The position numbers and the translations under genes are program-made. The notes under the pieces were generated by a model. The model worked only from the letters and a program-made list of their open reading frames with translations. It ran no database searches and was not told where the DNA came from. Below, piece by piece: positions 25,892 through 34,111 of a stretch of 64,000 bases of DNA. The stretch spans positions 1 through 64,000 of the forward strand of contig JACKER010000033.1 of assembly GCA_020632925.1 (NCBI GenBank). The letters run 5' to 3'. The DNA is from Alphaproteobacteria bacterium (GTDB lineage Bacteria > Myxococcota_A > UBA796 > GCA-2862545). Every line of letters starts with the position of its first letter. The stretch's first letter is position 1.

Positions 25892-27555
25892 GCGACGACG
25901 GGGCGCCGACCCCGCCGGCCTCCGGTGGGACGTCAGGGCTGGTGCGCGGCCTGGTGGTGGTGGCCGGGCTGGCTGCTCTCGTGGTGGGGCTCGGTGCGGC
26001 GGCCATGAAGCTCCGCTCGCGCCCGACCGCGCCCACGGGCGAGGGATCACCGGTGCAGGCCGCCTCCGCGGACCAACGCCCCAACGTGCTGATCGTGCTG
26101 TGGGACACGACCCGCGCCGATCGGATGTCGCTGTACGGCAACTCGCTCGCCACGACCCCGCGGATGGCGAAGTGGGCGCAGGACAACGGGGTGGTGTTCG
26201 AGCACGCCGTCTCGCCCGACATGTGGACGGTGCCGAGCCACGCGAGCCTGTTCACGGGCCTGCCCTCGACCACGCACGGGGCCAGCAACGAGCACCGCTG
26301 GCTCGACAGCGACAAGGTCACGCTGGCCGAGGTCCTCAAGGACGCGGGCTACGAGACGTACGCGTTCTCCGCGAACCCGAACCTGTCGCCGGACCGCATC
26401 AACCTGGTCCAGGGGTTCGACCAGATCGACTGCTCCTGGCACCAGGGTTTTCGGAAGGGCTCGCTGCTCAACATGCGGCGCAAGCTGATCCCCGAGGACG
26501 CGTCCACGGAGATCAGCCCGAAGAACCCCGCAGCGGTGAAGACCAGCTTCTACAACGCAGCCCCGGTCACGCAGCGAGCCTTCCTGCGATGGCTCGATCG
26601 CGGGCACGACCCGAACAAGCCCTTCGTTGCCTACCTGTCGTACATGGAGGCCCACAAGCCCCGGATCCCGTCGATGGCGTCGCGACGTCGCGTGGCGGAC
26701 CAGGCGGAGATCGATCTCGGGCTGAAGACGGACCTGACGTACGAGAGCCAGGCGATCTACAGCAAGGGCAAGAAGAGCTACACCGCGGACGAGCTGCGGG
26801 CGATCCAGCGGGTGTACGACGCATCGCTGGTGGACCTCGACGACGCCACCGCCGACCTGCTGGACGAGCTGCGCGGTCGCGGCGTGCTGGACAACACGAT
26901 CGTGGTGTTCACGTCGGACCACGGCGAGATGCTCGGCGAGCACCAGCTCTTCGGTCATCGCGACGGCCTGTGGGAGCAGCTGCTGCACGTCCCGCTCGTC
27001 ATCTCGTACCCGAAAGAAGTCACGCCGCGGCGCGTGACGGATCCCGTGACGAACACCCAGGTGTTCTCCACGCTGCTCGGGCTGATCGGCATCGACGGGC
27101 CGGACACGGGCTACGTCCCGGGGAGCCTGCTGGACCTCACGGACGACGACAAGGCCGTGTTCTCGGAGTCGCTGGGCTTCGACAAGATCGGGTTCAAGAA
27201 GATCGCGGAGATGTTCCCCGACCTGCGCGAGGAGGACTGGTCGCGGATCTACCGCTCGGTCCGCGTCGGCCCGTACAAGCTGCTCGAGATCCAGGACTTC
27301 GACACCAAGGATGTCCGGCAGCGGTTGCTGTTCGATCTCGACGCCGATCCGGGCGAGGAGCACGACCTGTCGACGGAGCAGCCGGGCAAGGCGAGCGAGC
27401 TCGCGCGCGTGCTGTCCGACTGGCAGGACGAGATCCCCCGCTGGACGCCCGAGAACGGGGAGACGCCGATCGAGCCCGAGCTCAACGACGCGCAGCGCAA
27501 GCAGCTCGAGATGCTGGGGTACATCGAGGAGGAGCCCGGGGCCGGAGACGAGTAG
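25888..27555 (+). CDS. Membrane-anchored sulfatase-superfamily protein with Thr at the nucleophile position
   Basis: 555 residues from ATG 25888, overlapping the stop of its paralogue (ATGA). A single N-terminal membrane helix (about 19-40: LVRGLVVVAGLAALVVGLGAAA) anchors a periplasmic catalytic domain. Metal ligands: LIVLWDTTRADRMSLYG (D73, D78) and SDHGEMLGEH (about 344). The signature position reads MWTVPSHASLFTG: T114 replaces Cys/Ser and His replaces the Arg of C-x-P-S-R, so it is not a canonical formylglycine sulfatase. It is similar to its neighbour along its whole length, indicating tandem duplication. The likely substrate is a charged surface glycan or lipid. Sulfohydrolase, phosphohydrolase and transferase activities are all possible. 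Confidence 0.82.
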   Translation: MSDDGAPTPPASGGTSGLVRGLVVVAGLAALVVGLGAAAMKLRSRPTAPTGEGSPVQAASADQRPNVLIVLWDTTRADRMSLYGNSLATTPRMAKWAQDNGVVFEHAVSPDMWTVPSHASLFTGLPSTTHGASNEHRWLDSDKVTLAEVLKDAGYETYAFSANPNLSPDRINLVQGFDQIDCSWHQGFRKGSLLNMRRKLIPEDASTEISPKNPAAVKTSFYNAAPVTQRAFLRWLDRGHDPNKPFVAYLSYMEAHKPRIPSMASRRRVADQAEIDLGLKTDLTYESQAIYSKGKKSYTADELRAIQRVYDASLVDLDDATADLLDELRGRGVLDNTIVVFTSDHGEMLGEHQLFGHRDGLWEQLLHVPLVISYPKEVTPRRVTDPVTNTQVFSTLLGLIGIDGPDTGYVPGSLLDLTDDDKAVFSESLGFDKIGFKKIAEMFPDLREEDWSRIYRSVRVGPYKLLEIQDFDTKDVRQRLLFDLDADPGEEHDLSTEQPGKASELARVLSDWQDEIPRWTPENGETPIEPELNDAQRKQLEMLGYIEEEPGAGDE

Positions 27556-27579
27556 GCTATCCTTCGCCCGGAGGTGCCC

Positions 27580-28359
27580 GTGAACTGGATCGCCATCCTC
27601 ACCTGGTGGACCAGCCAGCCTCACCCGGGCGTCGGCCCGGCCTGGGAGCCACCGACGGGCACGACCTGGCAGTGGCAGCTCTCCGGCGTGCTCGACACGA
27701 GCGTGAACGTCGACATGTACGACGTCGACCTGTTCGACACCTCCACCCTGACCATCGACCAGCTCCACGCCGACGGGCGGACGGTGATCTGCTACTTCTC
27801 CGCCGGCTCCCGCGAGAACTGGCGTCCGGACGCGAACCTCTTCCCCGCGGCGGCCATCGGCAACAACCTCGCGGGCTGGCAGGGCGAGCGCTGGCTCGAC
27901 GTGCGCGATCCGGACGTACGGCTGATCATGGAGGCCCGCATCGAGCTCGCGTTCCACAAGGGCTGCGACGGCGTGGAGCCCGACAACGTCGACGGGTACC
28001 AGAACAACACCGGGTTCAACCTGTCCGCCGCCGACCAGGTGGACTTCAACCGCTTCCTGGCGACCGAAGCGCACGACCGCGGCCTGTCGGTCGGGCTCAA
28101 GAACGCGCTCGGTCTCGTGAGCACGCTTCAGCCCGACTTCGACTGGGCGCTCAACGAGGAGTGCCTGACGTACAACGAGTGCAACCGGCTCCAGCCGTTC
28201 GTGAACGCCGGCAAGGCCGTGTTCCACACGGAGTACGTCAACACCCGGGCCCAGGGGCCCGCCCGCGCCCAGCAGGTGTGCGGCGATCCGCGCATCGCGG
28301 GCTTCAGCACGCTCATCAAGACGTGGGACCTCGACGAGTGGGTCATCGCCTGCCCTTGA
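27580..28359 (+). CDS. GH114-like endo-alpha-1,4-polygalactosaminidase-type protein
   Basis: 259 residues from GTG 27580, chosen because GGAGG at 27570 sits five bases upstream; a GTG at 27574 overlaps that site. It matches the TIM-barrel GH114 family: VICYFSAGSREN, ERWLDVRDP, GCDGVEPDNVDGYQN (with the acidic E/D pair expected in the active site), and GLKNALG. Family members hydrolyse galactosamine-containing polysaccharides and are normally exported. Here there is no convincing signal peptide; the protein opens with NWIAILTWWTSQPHPG. Either a leader is cryptic, or the enzyme is released by another route. It follows the sulfatase genes by 24 bases and may share their transcript, which would fit surface-glycan turnover. 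Confidence 0.8.
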   Translation: MNWIAILTWWTSQPHPGVGPAWEPPTGTTWQWQLSGVLDTSVNVDMYDVDLFDTSTLTIDQLHADGRTVICYFSAGSRENWRPDANLFPAAAIGNNLAGWQGERWLDVRDPDVRLIMEARIELAFHKGCDGVEPDNVDGYQNNTGFNLSAADQVDFNRFLATEAHDRGLSVGLKNALGLVSTLQPDFDWALNEECLTYNECNRLQPFVNAGKAVFHTEYVNTRAQGPARAQQVCGDPRIAGFSTLIKTWDLDEWVIACP

Positions 28360-28402
28360 CGACCCGGGTGGCGCCGGGGCACGCTCGCCGACTGGAGGTC
28401 CC

Positions 28403-28663
28403 ATGACCCTGCTGCTGCTCGCCCAGGTCGCTCGCGCCGACGTCTCGACCCCGACCGACACGGAGCCCACCGAGGACCTGTGCGCGGACTCCGAGGACGG
28501 CGCGCAGTGCATCCTGGAGTCGGGTGACCTGGGGGAGTGCTCGGCGGGCGTGTGCGAGGAGATCCAGAGCGACAAGGGTTGCTCGACGGCCGGCACGCGC
28601 GGCCTGGCCTCGGGACTGACCCTGCTGTCGCTGGGGTTGCTCGGGCTGCGTCGCCGGCGGTGA
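28403..28663 (+). CDS. Small exported protein with MYXO-CTERM-like sorting tail
   Basis: 86 residues. A short leader (MTLLLLAQVARA) is followed by an Asp/Glu/Cys-rich mature segment with four Cys (LCADSEDGAQC; ECSAGVCEE). Then comes KGCSTAGTRG, a hydrophobic helix (LASGLTLLSLGLLGL) and RRRR at the end. Cys, transmembrane helix and Arg cluster at the extreme C terminus is the layout of the MYXO-CTERM/GlyGly-CTERM sorting signals of Myxococcota, which are processed to anchor proteins on the surface. The mature part would be only about 45 residues. Its start lies 43 bases after the GH114 gene. Function unknown. Confidence 0.7.
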   Translation: MTLLLLAQVARADVSTPTDTEPTEDLCADSEDGAQCILESGDLGECSAGVCEEIQSDKGCSTAGTRGLASGLTLLSLGLLGLRRRR

Positions 28664-28664
28664 C

Positions 28665-29699
28665 GTGAACGTCGCCGGAGCGCTGCTGGACGGCCTGCAG
28701 CGGGGCGTCGCGCCGCTCGATCGGCTGCGCCGCGCGCTGTACCGGGTCCTCGCGCCCTGGCTCGGGCCCTGGATCCGCTCCCGCGAGGTGCGGATCGGGC
28801 TGCACGGCGCGCTGGCCGTGGGTGGCTCGCTGCTGCTGGCGGCGATCGCGCCCCTGTGGATGTTGGCGCTCGGCCCGCTGTTGCTCGGCGTGCCTCACCT
28901 CGTCGCCGACCTGCGGTACCTCGTGGCGAAGCCGGGCCTGCACCGCCGCTCCGGCGCCTGGGTGGTCGCCGGCCTCCTCGTCGCCTCCAGCGTGACCGCG
29001 GACCTGCGCTGGGGCCTGGTCGGCGCTGCGCTGGTCCCCCTGGCCTCCTCGGGCTCCCTGGCCCGCAGGGCGTTGGCGGCCGCCGGGCTCGGTGCGCTCG
29101 CGTTCGCCGCCTTCGCCGCGCCCCGGTCGACCGCGCTCGGTCTGGCGCACGCCCACAACGTGGTCGCCGTCGTGGCCTGGATGACCCTCGCCGTCGCGCT
29201 CCACGAGGGCGCGGGCTCCCGAGCGGTCCGCTGGGGGACGACGCTCGCGTTCTTCGTGGGCGGCGCGCTGATCCTCGGTGGCGCGCTCGATCCCGTCCTG
29301 CTCCACGGTCCCTCGCTGCCCGGCGGGCCGAGCATCCGCGACCACCTCGCCGCGCTCGCGCCGGGCATGACCCCGCCGTGGGGACACCGCTGGGTGGTCG
29401 CCTTCGCGTACGCCCAGTCCGTCCACTATGGCTTGTGGCTGCGGATCGTGCCGGAGGAGGCCCGGGAACGTCCGGCCCCACGGAGCTGGGAGGCGAGCCT
29501 GCGCGCGCTCCGCACCGACCTCGGGGCGCCCGTGTTCGCCGCTGCGGTGCTGCTGTGCGTCGGGCTCGCGGTCTGGGGCCTCGCGGACCTCGCCGCCGCG
29601 CGCGAGGGGTACCTGCGGCTCGCGCTCTTCCACGGTCCTCTCGAGCTCGCCGTGCTCGGGCTCGTCGCCGCCGAGGGCCGCGCGGTGCTCCGCCCGTGA
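28665..29699 (+). CDS. Polytopic membrane protein of unknown family
   Basis: 344 residues from GTG 28665, one base after the preceding stop. About seven to eight hydrophobic segments span the protein. Several polar residues lie in or next to them: GVPHLVADLRYLV, LAHAHNVVAVVAWM and AQSVHYGLWLRIVPEE. Conserved-looking His residues near membrane boundaries could bind a metal or cofactor, but no known family was recognised with confidence. It is joined by a GTGA overlap to a second small membrane protein and by that to an exported protein, so the three probably work together. Confidence 0.6.
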   Translation: MNVAGALLDGLQRGVAPLDRLRRALYRVLAPWLGPWIRSREVRIGLHGALAVGGSLLLAAIAPLWMLALGPLLLGVPHLVADLRYLVAKPGLHRRSGAWVVAGLLVASSVTADLRWGLVGAALVPLASSGSLARRALAAAGLGALAFAAFAAPRSTALGLAHAHNVVAVVAWMTLAVALHEGAGSRAVRWGTTLAFFVGGALILGGALDPVLLHGPSLPGGPSIRDHLAALAPGMTPPWGHRWVVAFAYAQSVHYGLWLRIVPEEARERPAPRSWEASLRALRTDLGAPVFAAAVLLCVGLAVWGLADLAAAREGYLRLALFHGPLELAVLGLVAAEGRAVLRP

Positions 29700-30046
29700 C
29701 CTGGGTCACGGCCTTCCTGCTGACGCAGGCCATCGAGATGCCGATCTACCTGTTCGGCAGCCGCGGCAGCGACCTCCCCGTCCCGTGGCGGGTGGCGGTC
29801 GCGTTCGGCGCGAGCGCGCTCACCCACCCGATCGTGTGGTTCGTGCTGCGCGATCTGCTGGAGGCCAGGCTCGGCTTCTGGGCCTACTTCGCCATCGCCG
29901 AGACGTTCGCGGTGGTGGTCGAGGCCCTCTACCTCCGGTGGTTCGAGCTCCGCCGGCCGTTGCTGTGGTCCCTGCTCGCCAACGGGACCAGCGCATCCGT
30001 GGGGCTGTTGATCTGGGCGGTTCGCTCCGGCAAGATCTTCGGATGA
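29696..30046 (+). CDS. Small membrane protein, three or four helices
   Basis: 116 residues from GTG 29696, overlapping the previous TGA. Hydrophobic segments: WVTAFLLTQAIEMPIYL, WRVAVAFGASALTHPIVWFVL, GFWAYFAIAETFAVVVEALYL and LLWSLLANGTSASVGLLIWAV. Acidic residues (IEMP, AETF, VVEA) inside otherwise hydrophobic helices suggest a functional channel or an interaction with the larger membrane protein upstream. No recognised family. It is coupled by ATGA to the exported protein that follows. Confidence 0.6.
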   Translation: MTWVTAFLLTQAIEMPIYLFGSRGSDLPVPWRVAVAFGASALTHPIVWFVLRDLLEARLGFWAYFAIAETFAVVVEALYLRWFELRRPLLWSLLANGTSASVGLLIWAVRSGKIFG

Positions 30047-30813
30047 GCACCCGCCGCACCGTCCTCGCCGGTCTCCTCGCGCTCCCCTGGGCCGCCCGCG
30101 GTGCGCCCGCGGTCGCCTCGGGCGACGGCCTTTTCGTGGGCCAGGGTGGTGTCGGGCGAAAGCTGCCCTGGTCCGCGGTTCGCCTCGATCCGCTGGACAA
30201 CGCGAACACGTCCTACTTCCTGCAGTTCACGGTGGCGCGCTTCCCGGACGATCAGCAGGTGTGGCTGGTGCACGACGGCCAGCAGATCCTCTCGAACAGC
30301 CGCGGCGGGGACGACACGACCTGGACGGTGAGCTTCCAGCTGCAGGATCGGGCCACGGTCGACCGTCTGGCGGCGTGGCTCGGGATGGTGGTCCCGGAGC
30401 GCCGGCCGCTCGGTCTCGGGCTGCGCTCCACCTGGGAGGCGACCGGGGGCACGACGATCCGGGTGACGCTGACCAACGACGGCGACGTGCCCGTGGGCGT
30501 CGTGGTCGGTGGGCGCAACCGCGGCCCTCGCGACAACCAGTTCTCGTTCACGGTACGGCGCGGGGACGAGATCCTGCCGACGAAGGACGGCGGGGACTTC
30601 GGCGGGCTCTCCGTCGTGCGACCGCTCGAGCCGGGCGGCTCGACCTCGATCGAGGCGGATCTGTCGGCATGGGTGGACCTCGCGGCACCCGGGAGCTTCG
30701 ACGTCCACGGTCGGTACGAGGCCGAGCTCGTGCCCGGTCCGTCGTTCCCCGACCGCCGCGATCAGGTCTGGGACGCCGCCTTCGACGGCGATCTGCGCCT
30801 CGACCTGCGCTGA
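30043..30813 (+). CDS. Exported beta-rich protein with twin-arginine-like leader
   Basis: 256 residues from ATG 30043, overlapping the previous stop (ATGA). The leader MSTRRTVLAGLLALPWAARGAPAVA has an S/T-R-R-x-h-L arrangement followed by a short hydrophobic core, as in Tat or Sec signal peptides. The mature protein is beta-rich with Ig-like spacing, including IRVTLTNDGDVPVGVVVGG and RPLEPGGSTSIEADLSAW, a pattern seen in domains that measure or bind at the cell surface. No catalytic motif. Its last 52 bases overlap the convergent beta-helix gene (stop at 30762). Third gene of a membrane/exported operon. Confidence 0.62.
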   Translation: MSTRRTVLAGLLALPWAARGAPAVASGDGLFVGQGGVGRKLPWSAVRLDPLDNANTSYFLQFTVARFPDDQQVWLVHDGQQILSNSRGGDDTTWTVSFQLQDRATVDRLAAWLGMVVPERRPLGLGLRSTWEATGGTTIRVTLTNDGDVPVGVVVGGRNRGPRDNQFSFTVRRGDEILPTKDGGDFGGLSVVRPLEPGGSTSIEADLSAWVDLAAPGSFDVHGRYEAELVPGPSFPDRRDQVWDAAFDGDLRLDLR

Positions 30814-32228
30814 CCCACCACCGCGGCGGCCAGCAGCGCGGACCAGGGGAGCGCGCCGAGGCCGTGGTCGCAGCCGCAGCCGCCCGGCTCCTCCTCCACC
30901 ACCGGATCGTCGGCGGGCGGAGGCGCGGGGCGGAAGACCACCCCGATGTCGCGCGTCGTCCCGTCCTCGTCGGTCTGCGCGGGGTCGCCGGCGTCGATGA
31001 GCGGGCTCCCCTCGGAGGGGGTGTAGTCGTCGTTGGTGCAGTCGCCGTCCAGCGACACCCCGCCGAGGAGCGGGTCGGCCAGAACGTCGTCCTCGCCCGG
31101 CTCGGCGTTCAGCAGGTCCCCGGGGTCGTTGCCCCAGTACGCGTTCCAGCCGCCCGTGAGCGTGCCGTCGTTGCGCAGCCCGAGCCCCACGCCCGTGGAC
31201 CACGCGAACACCTCGTGCGTCGCCGTGACCGCCGTGCCGTGCGCCCCGAGCCCGCCGCCGAAGCCCAGGGCCTCGTTCCCGAGCCAGTCGTTGCCGTCGA
31301 GCACGAGCTCGCCCGCCTGCACGTAGGCGCCGCCGCCCTCGCCAGCGACGTTCTCCTGGAAGACGTTGCGGCTCATGGGGAGCGGCGTGACGGGCGCGAC
31401 GCGGAGGGCGCCGCCCTGGTCCCCACCGTCGTTGGCGCAGAACCGGTTGCCGCTGAGCTCGACCTCCGGCGCCTCGCCGATCCACATCGCGCCGCCGCCG
31501 ATGACCGCGGTGTTGCCCGTGAACGTGCTGTCGGTCACCGTGAGCGAGACCACGCCGGTGCCCACCGCCCCGTCGTCGAAGGTCCGCGCGTCGCCCTCCA
31601 CGAGGATGGCACCGCCCTTCTGGCCGGAGCGGTTGCCGTCGAAGGTCGTGTGCTCGATCGTGTTCACCCCCACCGTGATCACGATGGCGCCTCCATCTCC
31701 GGTGGCCTCACCGCCGGAGAAGGTGCTGTCGCGGATCTCCAGCAGATCCGCCCGGGAGTAGATCCCCGCCCCGCGCCTGGCGCCGTCACCGACCGAGGCG
31801 TTGTCGAGGAACGAGGTCTGCTCGATCACGGCGGTGGTACCCACGTCCAGCCGAAGCGCGCCCCCGAGCGCTCCGCCGCAGGCGCGGAGCACGGAGCTCC
31901 GGATCTCGATCGCACCGGTCCGGACGCGGATGCACTGGCCGGCTGAGGTCAGGTCGAAGCCCTCGAGCGCGATCCGGCCGCCGTCGACCACCAGGATCGA
32001 GCCGCCGCCGGGCTCTTCGAGGTGCGTCGACTCGGGCCCGCCCGTGGCGACCAGGGTGAGATCGAGCGCCACGGTCCGCAGGGGATCGGTGTACGTCCCG
32101 GGCCCGACCTCGATCGTGTCCCCGGAGGAGGACGCGGCGACGGCGTCGGCGATGGTGGTGAAGTCCCCGCCACCGGCCGGATCGACGGTCCAGGTGGCGG
32201 CGTTCGCGGCGAGCCAGGTCCAGAACAT
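30762..32228 (-). CDS. Parallel beta-helix surface protein with MYXO-CTERM-like tail
   Basis: About 488 residues from ATG 32228; GTG 32252 is an in-frame alternative, but the ATG start matches the divergent paralogue. A short leader (MFWTWLAANAA) is followed by the typical start of right-handed beta-helix proteins (GGGDFTTIADAVAASSSGDTIEVGPGTY). Many rungs follow, with repeated DSTF/GNTA/GGA motifs (STFSGGEATGDGGAI; STFTGNTAVIGGGAM). Near the end comes GGCGCDHGLG, a hydrophobic helix (PWSALLAAAVVG) and RRSRRR, the Cys-helix-Arg sorting layout. It should be displayed on the cell surface. It is divergent from a second beta-helix gene 68 bases away. Its 3' end overlaps the convergent gene by 52 bases. 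Confidence 0.8.
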   Translation of the reverse strand: MFWTWLAANAATWTVDPAGGGDFTTIADAVAASSSGDTIEVGPGTYTDPLRTVALDLTLVATGGPESTHLEEPGGGSILVVDGGRIALEGFDLTSAGQCIRVRTGAIEIRSSVLRACGGALGGALRLDVGTTAVIEQTSFLDNASVGDGARRGAGIYSRADLLEIRDSTFSGGEATGDGGAIVITVGVNTIEHTTFDGNRSGQKGGAILVEGDARTFDDGAVGTGVVSLTVTDSTFTGNTAVIGGGAMWIGEAPEVELSGNRFCANDGGDQGGALRVAPVTPLPMSRNVFQENVAGEGGGAYVQAGELVLDGNDWLGNEALGFGGGLGAHGTAVTATHEVFAWSTGVGLGLRNDGTLTGGWNAYWGNDPGDLLNAEPGEDDVLADPLLGGVSLDGDCTNDDYTPSEGSPLIDAGDPAQTDEDGTTRDIGVVFRPAPPPADDPVVEEEPGGCGCDHGLGALPWSALLAAAVVGQRRSRRRSPSKAASQT

Positions 32229-32296
32229 CGGCGCAGTGTAGCTCGCCGCCACCTCGCGGACATCGGCTTGCGAACGCCCTGAGGTAGGATTCGACC

Positions 32297-34111
32297 ATGT
32301 GGATCCTCGCCCTCCGGACCTCCGCCGCCGCGACCCTCACCGTGGGCGGGGGCGGCGACTACGCGAACGTGAAGGACGCCGTCGAGGCCGCTGGGCCCCG
32401 CGATCGCATCGAGGTCTCGAGCGGGACGTACACGGGCGCCTTCGCGGTCACCGACGACCTCACGATCGTCGCGGTCGACGGTCCGGGGACGGTGACCCTG
32501 CGGGGTGGCCAGGTGCCCGCGGGGTACGGGGTGATCGGCGTGTTCTACGGTGCCTCGCTGACGCTCGAGGGCATCGCCTTCGACGGGCAGGACCGCCTCC
32601 GCGCGGTGTGGGTGGAGGGCGCGTCGCTGCACGCCTCCGACCTGTCCATGGTCCGCCCGATGGACGGGTACGACAACGACGATGGCGGCGTGATCGTCGG
32701 CATCTATGGCAGCACGATCGTGCTCGACGACCCGGTGCTCACCGAGCCCGCCGAGGGCGTCGACGACGGAGGCTACGTCTATGTGGACGGTGGCACCCTC
32801 GAGGTGCACGGCGGACGCTTCGAGGGTGGGGAGGCCTGGTACGGGGACGGAGGCGCCATCTCCGCCCGAGACGCCACCGTGCTCCTCGACGGGGTGACCT
32901 TCGTGGGCAACGCGGTCGCCGAGGACGGGGGCGCCGTCGAGCTGCTCTATTGCGACGTCGTCGTCACGGACTGCGTGTTCCTGGACAACATCGCCGGCGA
33001 GTATCCCTACGACAGCTACGACGGCATCGGTGGCGCGGGCAGCCTGCTCGACTGCGACGACGCGCTGCTCGAGCGCAACGTCTACCAGGGGAACAGCGCG
33101 CGCGCCGGCGGCTCGCTGTTCCTCGACGACACCGATCGGCTCGTGCTCCGCGACGAGGACCACTACGACAACACGGCCGACGGCGTCGGCGGGGCGGTGG
33201 CCGTCTGGGACGCCTCCGACGTGCTGGTCGACCGCGGGCGCTTCGAGCGAAACGTCGCGGGGGACGACGAAGGCGGTGGCATCTGGTTCCACTACACCGC
33301 GGGCACCGAGGTCCGCGGGTCCTTCTTCTGCGACAACGACGGCCGCTGGGGCGGCGGGCTCGACTGGGGCGAGAGCTACGCGTTCTCGCTCCACCACTCC
33401 ATCGTGGTGGGCTCGACGTCCAGCGAGGAGGGCTCGGCCCTCGAGATCTACGATGCCGAAGGCGAGATCGAGCACGTCGCGCTGCTCGGCAACGGTCCGA
33501 GCGAGGTGCTCGCGACCTGGAGCGCCTCGGTCCTGATGCACGACAGCCTGGTCGGCTGGTCGCTCGACGACGTGTACGGTGGATACGGCGACGTCACCGA
33601 GCACCACGACGCGTGGTGGGAGAACTCGCGCGGCGATCCACCGGACACGACCGATGGAGTGTTCGCGGACCCCGTGCTCGGCGACTGGGGGCTCGGCCGC
33701 TGCTCGGGCGACTTCCGGCCGCTCCTGGGTGGACCGCTGACGGACGCCGGCTCGGACGCCGACGCGGACAGCTCGCCCGGCGACATCGGGCCGTACGGCG
33801 GGCAGGACTGGGACGCGCTGGACATCGACCGCGACGGCACCCCGGGCCGCACGGACTGCGACGACTTCGATCCGGACGTGGGCCCCTGCGACGTGCCCAC
33901 GGACAGCGCGGACCCCACACCCACCGACACCGCGGACCCGACGACCCCGGACACCGCCGACCCCGCCGGCGACGATGACGACGACGATGGTCCGGGGCGG
34001 GTGCAGGAGCTCCCCCCGATCTTCTTCTGCGCGACGGGTCCCGCGTCGCCCACGCTCCCCGGCCTGCTCCTCCTGCCGCTGCTCCTCGTGCGTCGTCAGC
34101 GCAGGCGGTAG
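32297..34111 (+). CDS. Parallel beta-helix surface protein with Asp/Thr/Pro linker and C-terminal anchor
   Basis: 604 residues from ATG 32297 behind GAGGTAGG. It begins like its divergent neighbour (leader MWILALRTSAAA, then LTVGGGGDYANVKDAVEAA) and continues with beta-helix rungs rich in Asp and Gly (GNAVAEDGGAVELLYCDVVV; NSARAGGSLFLDDTDRLVL). After about residue 500 a DxDGTPGRTDCDDFDPDVGPCD segment of MopE type appears, then a linker of DTADPT repeats. The end is PTLPGLLLLPLLLVRRQRRR, a hydrophobic helix and Arg cluster. Likely exported and surface anchored. Its last 16 bases overlap the convergent regulator gene. Ligand unknown. Confidence 0.8.
   Translation: MWILALRTSAAATLTVGGGGDYANVKDAVEAAGPRDRIEVSSGTYTGAFAVTDDLTIVAVDGPGTVTLRGGQVPAGYGVIGVFYGASLTLEGIAFDGQDRLRAVWVEGASLHASDLSMVRPMDGYDNDDGGVIVGIYGSTIVLDDPVLTEPAEGVDDGGYVYVDGGTLEVHGGRFEGGEAWYGDGGAISARDATVLLDGVTFVGNAVAEDGGAVELLYCDVVVTDCVFLDNIAGEYPYDSYDGIGGAGSLLDCDDALLERNVYQGNSARAGGSLFLDDTDRLVLRDEDHYDNTADGVGGAVAVWDASDVLVDRGRFERNVAGDDEGGGIWFHYTAGTEVRGSFFCDNDGRWGGGLDWGESYAFSLHHSIVVGSTSSEEGSALEIYDAEGEIEHVALLGNGPSEVLATWSASVLMHDSLVGWSLDDVYGGYGDVTEHHDAWWENSRGDPPDTTDGVFADPVLGDWGLGRCSGDFRPLLGGPLTDAGSDADADSSPGDIGPYGGQDWDALDIDRDGTPGRTDCDDFDPDVGPCDVPTDSADPTPTDTADPTTPDTADPAGDDDDDDGPGRVQELPPIFFCATGPASPTLPGLLLLPLLLVRRQRRR

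Noticed and set aside
21377..26050. Very long (1557-residue) minus-strand open frame as one gene
   Set aside because: Only the last part is a real protein with its own leader and GGAGG site at 22393. The rest crosses the MBOAT gene and the plus-strand sulfatase-like gene in the wrong frame.
23954..27555. Canonical formylglycine sulfatases
   Set aside because: The signature Cys/Ser is replaced by Thr in both, and the Arg by His.
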